DNA from: Gammaproteobacteria bacterium
Lineage (GTDB): Bacteria > Pseudomonadota > Gammaproteobacteria > Enterobacterales > Kangiellaceae
Direction: 5' to 3'
Length of the DNA: 7,338 bases
Assembly: GCA_013372875.1 (NCBI GenBank)
Contig: JABXIW010000111.1
Span: forward strand, 1 to 7,338
Part shown: one piece after another, positions 1 to 4,638 of the stretch
Layout of the letters: the number at the start of each line of letters is the position of its first letter
Numbering within the stretch: position 1 is the stretch's first letter
Position numbers and translations under genes: made by a program
Notes under the pieces: generated by a model
What the model saw: the letters and a program-made list of their open reading frames with translations, nothing else
Database searches by the model: none
What the model was told of the DNA's origin: nothing

Positions 1-1
1 A

Positions 2-460
2 ATAACGAACTCCTCTGCTTCTAATGATTCTGGGTTTATTCCGGCTTATTACGAGGAACATCGTCAAACGTTGTTGGATAAAGGCGTAAATATACTGGAG
101 TACAAAAAACAAGCGAAAAATGACGACCACTACTTCCATGCGGATACTTATTATCACAACAAAACTGTGGTACTCGACGATCAACTTACTTATATAGGCT
201 CATCAAACTTCGACCCAAGATCTGATTTCCTCAATGTGGAATTTGGTGTGTTGATCCATAACGAAGCCTTTGCAGAACATGTCATGCACTACTTAACTCG
301 ACAAGAAGATGAACTGTTTTGGCGAGTATCTCGAAATGAACAAGGCCAAACTCAGTGGCAATCAATGGATCAAACCCATACGAAGAATCCGAACTATGGT
401 GGATGGCATAAAATGCCCAACTGGATATTCAAGCAACTGAATGGCGAGTTCGAACTCTGA
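2..460 (+). CDS. Phospholipase D-family protein, cardiolipin synthase C-like (5'-truncated by window edge)
   Basis: This is the C-terminal 152 residues of a phospholipase D superfamily enzyme. The frame is open from base 2 to a TGA stop, so the start lies outside the window. The second HKD catalytic motif is complete: H52-x-K54-x4-D59, then the usual six residues and G66-S-S-N69, continuing as FDPRS. In this family two such motifs form one active site that transfers or hydrolyses phosphatidyl groups through a phospho-histidine intermediate. The NSSASND segment near residue 3, and the match of the motif and what follows to ClsC/YmdC-type proteins, favour a cardiolipin synthase or related membrane phospholipid enzyme over a secreted toxin. 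The substrate cannot be read from this half. The gene converges on the tamA-like gene and shares a terminator with it. The family call is secure; the ClsC subfamily is an inference. Confidence 0.9.
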   Translation: MTNSSASNDSGFIPAYYEEHRQTLLDKGVNILEYKKQAKNDDHYFHADTYYHNKTVVLDDQLTYIGSSNFDPRSDFLNVEFGVLIHNEAFAEHVMHYLTRQEDELFWRVSRNEQGQTQWQSMDQTHTKNPNYGGWHKMPNWIFKQLNGEFEL

Positions 461-472
461 ACAATCACGCAT

Positions 473-513
473 AAAAAAGGCTCTCTATCTGCATTGATGA
501 GAGCCTTTTTTTT
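473..513. terminator. Bidirectional intrinsic terminator between the convergent PLD and tamA-like genes
   Basis: A perfect 7-bp GC-rich stem (GGCTCTC at 479-485, GAGAGCC at 499-505) is flanked by six A on the left and eight T on the right. A further ATC/GAT pairing (487-489 with 496-498) can extend the stem past one bulged T. With T tracts on both strands it can stop transcription from both sides, which fits its place between two convergent stop codons. Confidence 0.93.
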
Positions 514-520
514 GTGACCG

Positions 521-2227
521 TTAAAACTGCGTGCCTAGTGAGAAATTAATGCGAAATTGGTCTCCACGTGGCGCATCTAACCCGTAAGCAAAATCAACTT
601 TGACGGGCACGTATTTTGAATTCCATATCAAACTCAACCCTGTACCACTTTTCCAATCCACCTTATCATTGAAGGCATCACCAACATCGTAAAATGCACC
701 AAGCCATAGTTGGTGGTAGACCTGAGTTTGATATTCCAAGCCAGCGGTGAACATGTAACGGGCACCAGTTAAATCGCCATTTTCATCTCTCGGAGAGATA
801 GACTCATAGCCATATCCGCGAAGGTTGCCATCACCACCCGCAAAGAAACGTAATGATGATGGGATATCGCTCAATGCGTCAGCCACGTTGATACCGACAT
901 TAGAACGAAAGTGAAACTTTTGTTTTGCGCTGATATCCCAAGACAGCATACTGTTGCCTTCAATACGCAGCAAACGAGAATCCGAGAAAAAGTTCGGATC
1001 CGAGTATTCCAATGAGTAAACGTGACGGTGCTTTACTTCTAACTGATCATTCTTGCGATCCAGCAATGAAAACGTCACACCCGGCAATAGCATCTGTGAG
1101 TCGTTATTTTCCGACGCTTGTTGATAACTCTCTTGCAAATAACGAACGTGCAGGGTGCTTTGCCAATCACTGTCTAACTGCCAGTGCTTCTCAAACGACA
1201 AATCATTTGAAAAACTCGACGTATCTCGATAGTCGACATGCTTAGATTCAAACTGGATCCCGTAGTAATCCGTCAGGACATTTTGGGTCGGAATTTTGTA
1301 GCCAAGCAGCAGTGACTGTTCCGGTTTTGAAGCGTACGCTTGTGCCTCAAAACTATGTCCACGTTTGTTATACCAAGGTTTAGTCCAATTCAGCGAAGCA
1401 CGTAATCCCAAGTCTGTCGAATACCCACCGCCGACTTGCACGATATTGCGTGAATTCGGCTCTGTAAGCACTTCTATTGGCACCTTTTGACCATCGGATA
1501 TCTCCTCGAAATCCGCTTTCACAATCACACTGCGAAACCAATCCGTACTGGAGAGATCGGCCTGATATTGACTCAATTTCAAAGTGTCAAAATCGTCGCC
1601 CCGCTCAAATGTTCTCATCGCTTCTATTCGTGCCGTTTCGATACCCGATGTAAGAACAGACAACTCTCCAAATTGGTAACGAGGACCACTAGAGAAATAC
1701 AGATTCACATGAGCTTGATTCAAGCTTGGAATGACTTCCAAAGACGATTCAATAAAACGCCCATCTAAATATCCTTTTTGCTGAGCCAATGAAATCAAGT
1801 TGCGCTTTAGCGTATCGTACTCAGAATGCAGTAATGGCTGCCCTTGTTTAAGTTGAGCTTGATTGATTAGCTCGATAAAATCCTCATCATTGCTAGCCTC
1901 TCCAGACACGACGATATTAGATTTTGCCACCAACATCACCTCCCCCGCGTCTACATCAAGCATGATGAGATCATTCTCTCCTCTTTGAACAGTGAGCTCG
2001 GAATGATAGTAGCCATAAGGATTTAACGCTGACCTAACCAGCTTGCTGAGTTGGCTAATAGAAAGGTTTTCAGCAGACACCTCCGCTAACGGCGAGAGGT
2101 AATATTCTAGGTTCTTCTCCAGTGGTTTTGATAAGCCTTGTAAAGCAAATTCTGCTGCTAAAGCGTCACCAAAAGGAAGAGAAGCGAATACAGAAATTCC
2201 AATGAGTTTTTGGACAAGAGAAGCCAC
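521..2227 (-). CDS. tamA: TamA-family outer-membrane translocation/assembly protein (Omp85 superfamily)
   Basis: This is an outer-membrane beta-barrel protein of the Omp85 superfamily, TamA type. TamA works with TamB to insert some outer-membrane proteins and support envelope homeostasis. From the GTG at 2227 the protein has 568 residues, close to the roughly 577 of E. coli TamA. A signal peptide with a hydrophobic stretch ends in DALA before AE (residues 21-24). About 230 residues of POTRA-like repeats follow (roughly 26-260), then a barrel. The L6-loop signature is LRGY at 469-472, within an SLRFFAGGDG context closely like TamA. The chain ends in alternating hydrophobics and a terminal Phe, a beta-signal. 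Start choice: the frame runs back to a TTG at 2275, but no Shine-Dalgarno precedes it, while the GTG has AGGTAG 4 bases upstream and gives a standard signal peptide. No tamB follows; the next gene is convergent. Confidence 0.88.
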   Translation of the reverse strand: MASLVQKLIGISVFASLPFGDALAAEFALQGLSKPLEKNLEYYLSPLAEVSAENLSISQLSKLVRSALNPYGYYHSELTVQRGENDLIMLDVDAGEVMLVAKSNIVVSGEASNDEDFIELINQAQLKQGQPLLHSEYDTLKRNLISLAQQKGYLDGRFIESSLEVIPSLNQAHVNLYFSSGPRYQFGELSVLTSGIETARIEAMRTFERGDDFDTLKLSQYQADLSSTDWFRSVIVKADFEEISDGQKVPIEVLTEPNSRNIVQVGGGYSTDLGLRASLNWTKPWYNKRGHSFEAQAYASKPEQSLLLGYKIPTQNVLTDYYGIQFESKHVDYRDTSSFSNDLSFEKHWQLDSDWQSTLHVRYLQESYQQASENNDSQMLLPGVTFSLLDRKNDQLEVKHRHVYSLEYSDPNFFSDSRLLRIEGNSMLSWDISAKQKFHFRSNVGINVADALSDIPSSLRFFAGGDGNLRGYGYESISPRDENGDLTGARYMFTAGLEYQTQVYHQLWLGAFYDVGDAFNDKVDWKSGTGLSLIWNSKYVPVKVDFAYGLDAPRGDQFRINFSLGTQF

Positions 2228-2231
2228 AAAT

Positions 2232-2237
2232 CTACCT
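2232..2237 (-). promoter_or_regulatory. Ribosome binding site deciding the tamA GTG start
   Basis: AGGTAG on the minus strand ends 4 bases before the GTG at 2225-2227. The alternative TTG at 2273-2275 is preceded by a pyrimidine-rich stretch with no purine-rich site. This supports the shorter protein, though the longer N-terminus, with extra Arg residues before the hydrophobic core, would also make a plausible signal peptide. Confidence 0.55.
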
Positions 2238-2536
2238 AAGCGGGTTTGACACCGAGCTAGGCTAATCGCACTCAAGAAATCGCGTTAATCGTGTATGTAG
2301 GATGAATTCCTACAAATTTAGATATAATGCTTAAAACTCACGTAGGAGCTACACCAGTTTTTCAATCTAGTCCATGGATCGACATGAAACAACTCAAATA
2401 AACCTGAAAAAACATTAAAAACTCTAATTTACCAATATATAAGAATCAAAGACTCTACGAAAGCATTACAAAATTTTAGGCAATGACAATACGTGAAAAG
2501 TGATATGGGACGCAGCGCAAAATTAGAAAGGGGCAA
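2238..2536. other. Intergenic region upstream of tamA, no gene seen; contains an inverted repeat
   Basis: About 300 AT-rich bases separate the recombinase terminator from the tamA ribosome binding site. Only very short open frames occur on either strand. The clearest structure is a 7-bp inverted repeat, TGTAGGA at 2296-2302 and TCCTACA at 2308-2314, separated by 5 bases. The motif GTAGGA recurs at 2342-2347. The repeat lies 70-90 bases upstream of the tamA start, so it could be an operator or leader hairpin. No convincing -35/-10 pair for tamA was found. Confidence 0.5.
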
Positions 2537-2563
2537 AGGCTTTTCAGCGATAGAGAAAAGCCT
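2537..2563 (-). terminator. Probable terminator of the recombinase gene
   Basis: A perfect 9-bp stem (AGGCTTTTC at 2537-2545 and GAAAAGCCT at 2555-2563) with a 9-base loop lies 13 bases after the recombinase stop codon. On the minus strand it is followed by TTTGCCCCTTTC, only moderately T-rich. It may therefore be an imperfect intrinsic terminator or a 3'-stabilising hairpin. Confidence 0.6.
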
Positions 2564-2575
2564 GTATCAATACCT

Positions 2576-3172
2576 CTAACAATCTGTTTGCTCTGAAAGC
2601 CTCAAAGCGTCTTCCAGTTCAACGCCCAGATAACGAATCGTGTTATCCAGCTTCGAATGACCAAGCAAGATCCGTACCGCTCTTATGTTTTTCGTTCTGG
2701 CATAGATCAGAGTAGCTTTAGTACGACGCATGGAATGCGTACCATAATAGTCTGCATTCAAACCAAGCTTTACAGCCCAGTTCCTGATAATCGTACGATA
2801 AAACGAATAACTGATGGCTTGGCCTTTACGGCGACAGCTTGGAAATAGAAAACTACTTGCCTCTAGGTGTGCTGAGTAAACCCACCGACTAATACTCTGT
2901 TGCGTTCTCGGGGTAATCTCATAGTTTACATCGGTACCTGTTTTTTGCTGAATGCATTGAACCCTCTCATAGATCACTCCTTGCGAAGAAACATCATATA
3001 CGTGCAGCTTTAGTAGATCACTCGCCCTCAACTTGCTATCAATGGCTAGGTTCAATAGTGCAAGCTGCATTAGGTTGTTTTCAAGCTCTAGCCTAGTTCT
3101 GATTCGCCAAATCTCTTCCAACTTGAATGGTCTTTTTATTCCGCTACATTTTCCTGAAGATAACTTTCTCAT
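2576..3172 (-). CDS. Stand-alone tyrosine recombinase / phage-type integrase (catalytic domain only)
   Basis: This is a site-specific tyrosine recombinase of 198 residues. The catalytic set is complete: Arg49 in SKLRASDLL, beta-hairpin Lys77 in QQKTG, His146 and Arg149 in HSMRRT, His172 in LLGHSK, and nucleophile Tyr181 nine residues later in RYLG. Such enzymes cut and rejoin DNA at paired sites through a 3'-phosphotyrosine link. The protein is nearly all catalytic domain. It lacks the roughly 100-residue N-terminal core-binding domain of lambda-type integrases and XerC/D, and so is about the size of FimB/FimE inverters. It resembles a widespread proteobacterial class of short integrases that share the IWRIRTRLEL and LAIDSKLR segments. 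The ATG start at 3172 has a near-perfect Shine-Dalgarno (GAGGAGGT) 4 bases upstream. A tRNA-Gly remnant lies about 285 bases upstream. Its targets and whether it still acts are unknown. Confidence 0.92.
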   Translation of the reverse strand: MRKLSSGKCSGIKRPFKLEEIWRIRTRLELENNLMQLALLNLAIDSKLRASDLLKLHVYDVSSQGVIYERVQCIQQKTGTDVNYEITPRTQQSISRWVYSAHLEASSFLFPSCRRKGQAISYSFYRTIIRNWAVKLGLNADYYGTHSMRRTKATLIYARTKNIRAVRILLGHSKLDNTIRYLGVELEDALRLSEQTDC

Positions 3173-3176
3173 GTTG

Positions 3177-3184
3177 ACCTCCTC
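3177..3184 (-). promoter_or_regulatory. Strong Shine-Dalgarno site of the recombinase gene
   Basis: GAGGAGGT on the minus strand, with a 4-base spacer (CAAC) to the ATG. This fixes the start of the 198-residue recombinase and argues against an upstream extension that would supply a core-binding domain. Confidence 0.85.
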
Positions 3185-3215
3185 TTAGGTGTTATTAGTC
3201 ACATAAAGTCTGGCT

Positions 3216-3245
3216 ATCGACTACAACTGTTGCAGCAGTTTCGAT
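3216..3245. repeat. Nested inverted repeat upstream of the recombinase
   Basis: A 16-base near-palindrome, AACTGTTGCAGCAGTT (3225-3240), has one T-G opposition. It is flanked by an outer ATCGA (3216-3220) / TCGAT (3241-3245) pair, with CTAC unpaired on the left side. It lies 44-73 bases upstream of the recombinase start, where an operator, a recombinase-binding site or a leader hairpin could sit. The symmetry is seen directly; the role is inferred. Confidence 0.4.
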
Positions 3246-3455
3246 CGCTGTCGTTCGGGGAGTGTAGGAACGCCCATGGACAAAAGTTGGTTAGGAAATT
3301 TACTCTATTTAGACTATTAGGTATTAGGAAAAGTATGGGTGTTGCACCATTCCCCTTAAGGCATGCTCAATATTTGCCCATTGAAAGACCGTGCTCTTCA
3401 ATAGATAATCTCTAAGCATCATTAGCACCCACGACATGTCTGGTAGGTACATCAT
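3246..3455. other. Intergenic region between the recombinase leader and the tRNA remnant, no gene seen
   Basis: No supported gene lies here. It contains a tandem 7-mer (TATTAGG twice, 3315-3328) and an imperfect stem-loop (ATTGAA-A-GA at 3380-3388 pairing with TCTTCAAT at 3395-3402, one bulged A). Part of the stretch stays open on the plus strand from a TTG at 3230 to 3415, but no ribosome binding site precedes that TTG and no recognisable protein results. Confidence 0.5.
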
Positions 3456-3494
3456 AGCGAGAGTCGAACTCGCATCATCATATTGGAAGGCAGA
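3456..3494 (-). pseudogene. Degenerate tRNA-Gly(TCC) fragment (anticodon and T-arm half)
   Basis: Read on the minus strand, this stretch aligns with the 3' half of a bacterial tRNA-Gly(UCC), about 33 of 39 positions against the E. coli gene from memory. The anticodon loop CTTCCAA (3489-3483, anticodon TCC), the variable-region TGATGATG and a perfect 5-bp T-stem (GCGAG/CTCGC) around TTCGACT are present. The anticodon stem keeps only its outer two pairs. No D-arm can be formed and the acceptor strand (TATGATG) has no 5' partner, so it should not make a working tRNA. Its 3' side faces the recombinase gene, the usual order for elements that use a tRNA 3' end as attachment site. That link is an inference; a decayed tRNA copy is the simpler reading. 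Confidence 0.6.
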
Positions 3495-3530
3495 GAAGTA
3501 GGCTTTGCGTTCATATTTCTTGATAATCAG

Positions 3531-3569
3531 TGACTTGGCTAGTCAATTTTAATTAAGAAGGCCAAGTCA
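3531..3569. repeat. Inverted repeat TGACTTGGC / GCCAAGTCA with an alternative inner pairing
   Basis: A perfect 9-bp inverted repeat (3531-3539 and 3561-3569) is separated by 21 bases. The left arm's TGACT can instead pair with AGTCA at 3541-3545 in a compact hairpin with loop TGGCT, so the two foldings exclude each other. It lies about 80-115 bases upstream of the 69-residue gene. There is no T tract, so it is not a standard terminator. It could be a leader switch, an operator or a recombinase core site. Confidence 0.45.
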
Positions 3570-3579
3570 GTTAGAACGC

Positions 3580-3601
3580 TATAGCATGAAAAAGTGCTAT
3601 A
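3580..3601 (+). repeat. Hairpin in the leader of the 69-residue gene
   Basis: TATAGCA (3580-3586) pairs perfectly with TGCTATA (3595-3601) over an 8-base loop. It overlaps an in-frame upstream ATG at 3586, which makes that ATG an unlikely start, and ends about 30 bases before the Shine-Dalgarno at 3631. Confidence 0.45.
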
Positions 3602-3645
3602 TTGAAAGCATCACATCTTCACGCCCCCACAGAAGGAACAATACT

Positions 3646-3855
3646 ATGCCGACCTACCTGGTCACTTACTTCAACGCGAAACACGCCGTGATGGATAGCG
3701 AAGCTATCTTCATGAAAAACCTAACGAACGCAAAGCGCTCAGCAGAGCATCATGCGCCAGAGGGTACTGACCAAATTGAAATCAAAGATTTAATGGATCA
3801 AGTGCTGACTCGATTGACGCCTGAGCAAGGCTGGATTGATAGCACCGAAGAGTGA
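3646..3855 (+). CDS. Small protein of unknown function (69 aa)
   Basis: I do not recognise this protein. The frame is open from 3586, but the ATG at 3646 is preferred because AGAAGGAA lies 7 bases upstream. This gives 69 residues beginning MPTYLVTYFNAKHAV. The first ten look like a beta strand (PTYLVTYF). A charged, helix-prone middle follows (KNLTNAKRSAEHHAPEG), then an acidic C-terminus ending DSTEE. There is no signal peptide, membrane segment or cysteine pair, so it is probably a small cytoplasmic alpha/beta protein. It stands alone on the plus strand and ends 13 bases before the convergent small gene pair. The strong ribosome binding site and protein-like sequence support a real gene; no function can be given. 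Confidence 0.75.
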   Translation: MPTYLVTYFNAKHAVMDSEAIFMKNLTNAKRSAEHHAPEGTDQIEIKDLMDQVLTRLTPEQGWIDSTEE

Positions 3856-3872
3856 TATTGCTTAGCAATCAC
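3852..3872. other. Hairpin spanning two convergent stop codons
   Basis: GTGAT-AT-TGC (3852-3861) pairs with GCAATCAC (3865-3872) as an 8-bp stem with a 2-base bulge and a TTA loop. It contains the TGA of the 69-residue gene (3853-3855) and the TGA of the minus-strand 74-residue gene (3869-3871). No T run follows on either strand, so it is at best a weak bidirectional stop. Confidence 0.4.
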
Positions 3873-4093
3873 GGTTCGTTTGGAGTGTCATCAATAAATA
3901 CACAGGCTTGATTAGTTTTTCGTATTAGCCTTTGACACAGTTTAATTTGTTTGTCTGTCAAAGCCTGTTCACAGTAGAGTTGGTCGAGTAAACCTGCAAG
4001 CATGTCTCTTTCCAAGTTACTCAGTTTTTCAGAATGCATGAGGAGTGTCGTATTGATAAGTTCAGAGAGGTTTCTTGAACTCACAATCCCCAT
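3869..4093 (-). CDS. Small helical protein of unknown function (74 aa), second gene of an overlapping pair
   Basis: I do not recognise a named family. The protein looks mostly alpha-helical and soluble: NLSELINTTLLMHSEKL, then LSNLERDMLAGLLDQLY, then LTDKQIKLCQRLIRK, with an acidic, Pro-containing tail (FIDDTPNEP). There are two cysteines in the second half (Cys41, Cys53) and a third near the tail (Cys64). The start is uncertain. The ATG at 4093 overlaps the upstream 54-codon gene by 13 bases, but its AAGGA touches the ATG. The GTG at 4084 (71 residues) lies 9 bases after that AAGGA and forms a 4-base GTGA overlap with the upstream stop, a classic arrangement for coupled translation. Either way the two genes form one operon, so this product probably acts with the 54-residue protein. 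Confidence 0.7.
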   Translation of the reverse strand: MGIVSSRNLSELINTTLLMHSEKLSNLERDMLAGLLDQLYCEQALTDKQIKLCQRLIRKTNQACVFIDDTPNEP

Positions 4094-4245
4094 TCCTTAT
4101 CCCACTTCTTTTGTTCCTCAATCTCTTCTATTCGTTTGCGGACATCCTTTCTCTTTAACTCTTCTGGTATCCGCTTAATCCCTTTTCCTTTCGGATTAAG
4201 ACCAAGTTGTTTCTGCTTTTGTGTCGGTTTAAGTAACTTGCTCAC
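4081..4245 (-). CDS. Small, very basic protein of unknown function (54 aa), first gene of an overlapping pair
   Basis: This short gene starts at GTG (4245), with AGGA 6 bases upstream and an in-frame stop further upstream excluding a longer start. It encodes 54 residues: a basic N-terminus (MSKLLKPTQKQKQLG), a Gly/Pro turn (LNPKGKGIKRIPEEL), and a long charged helix (KRKDVRKRIEEIEEQKKWDKEWGL). Lys and Arg make up about a third of the chain, which suggests nucleic-acid or acidic-partner binding. There is no signal peptide or membrane segment. Its TGA (4083-4081) lies inside the start region of the 74-residue gene, so translation is probably coupled. A small basic protein co-translated with a helical partner recalls toxin-antitoxin or regulator pairs, but no motif supports such a claim. 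The start, coupling and biased but protein-like composition argue for a real gene. Confidence 0.72.
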   Translation of the reverse strand: MSKLLKPTQKQKQLGLNPKGKGIKRIPEELKRKDVRKRIEEIEEQKKWDKEWGL

Positions 4246-4251
4246 ATATAA

Positions 4252-4255
4252 TCCT
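4252..4255 (-). promoter_or_regulatory. Shine-Dalgarno site of the 54-aa gene
   Basis: AGGA on the minus strand, within TAGGAT, lies 6 bases before the GTG at 4243-4245. It is the main support for translation of this short gene, which has no ATG start. Confidence 0.6.
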
Positions 4256-4320
4256 ATTTTTTAATGGTCAACTTAATTTCACACCACATCCATGTTGGCT
4301 ATGAAAGAGACAATGATACT

Positions 4321-4348
4321 ACACAAGTCAGCACAAAATAGACACAAG
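4321..4348. repeat. Three helically phased CACAA repeats upstream of the small gene pair
   Basis: CACAA occurs at 4322-4326, 4332-4336 and 4343-4347. The outer two belong to identical ACACAAG heptamers (4321-4327 and 4342-4348). Spacings of 10 and 11 bases place all three on one face of the helix, as in multi-site binding by a regulator or as recombinase arm-type sites. They lie about 75-100 bases upstream of the 54-residue gene. The role is inferred. Confidence 0.4.
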
Positions 4349-4359
4349 CGTGTTATATG

Positions 4360-4446
4360 CTTATCTAAATTAGCTAAGCTTAAATTAATTAAGATAAGAC
4401 TCGCTCAATTAATTGTGGCATTTCACTTTTCACAAAAAGTCTGAAA
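4360..4446. repeat. AT-rich cluster of palindromes in the gap between the small gene pair and the RNase gene
   Basis: Several symmetrical sequences lie close together: CTTATCT (4360-4366) / AGATAAG (4392-4398), with TTAGCTAA (4370-4377), TAAGCTTA (4375-4382) and TTAATTAA (4385-4392) between them; CAATTAATTG (4406-4415); and TTTCACTTTT (4421-4430) pairing with AAAAAGTCTGAAA (4434-4446) with a 2-base bulge. AT-rich DNA gives short palindromes by chance, but this density is notable. This gap (4246-4638) holds no supported gene. Confidence 0.4.
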
Positions 4447-4570
4447 ATCTCAAACTTTGCTATTTATAAGAAAGCCATGCATACCAAAGTTAGTGTACAT
4501 CGTGTCCTCACTATGTTGATTTGGATACCAATGTTGTAACGTACTATGTGCCAGTTTTCCCGTGGCAAAC

Positions 4571-4594
4571 TTTGGCTTAACACAGAGAGCCAAA
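4571..4594 (-). terminator. Possible terminator or 3' hairpin of the RNase R-like gene
   Basis: TTTGGCT (4571-4577) pairs with AGCCAAA (4588-4594) over a 10-base loop, starting 44 bases after the RNase stop codon. The bases after it on the minus strand (GTTTGCC) are only weakly T-rich. A second small hairpin follows (TGCCA 4549-4553 / TGGCA 4563-4567). The stem is clear; termination is uncertain. Confidence 0.4.
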
Positions 4595-4638
4595 AACCGT
4601 TGACAGTAGGTACCAAATCATCAAGTTCTCAATTATTT

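Noticed and set aside
1012..1245. Open frame on the plus strand (77 codons)
   Set aside because: It lies wholly antisense to the well-supported tamA-like gene and gives no recognisable protein.
1487..1768. Open frame on the plus strand (93 codons)
   Set aside because: Antisense to tamA; the sequence has no domain features.
2323..2328. Perfect TATAAT on the plus strand
   Set aside because: No -35-like sequence at 16-18 bases and no plus-strand gene downstream; likely chance in AT-rich DNA.
2657..2848. Open frame on the plus strand (63 codons)
   Set aside because: Antisense to the recombinase, whose motifs and ribosome binding site are strong.
3221..3277. 18-residue minus-strand frame beginning MGVPTLPERQRSK
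   Set aside because: It looks protein-like but is very short and lacks a ribosome binding site; at most a remnant.
3230..3415. Open frame on the plus strand from a TTG (61 codons)
   Set aside because: There is no ribosome binding site before the TTG, and the start lies inside an inverted repeat. The product is unrecognisable.
3440..3530. A complete functional tRNA
   Set aside because: No D-arm or 5' acceptor strand can pair, the anticodon stem is mostly broken, and no CCA is in the correct place.
3586..3645. 20-residue N-terminal extension of the 69-residue gene
   Set aside because: Its ATG is buried in a perfect hairpin and has no Shine-Dalgarno, while the ATG at 3646 has a strong one.
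2238..4638. CRISPR array, insertion sequence ends or integron cassette sites
   Set aside because: No regularly spaced repeats of 20-40 bases, no transposase or terminal repeats, and no attC-like sites were seen.
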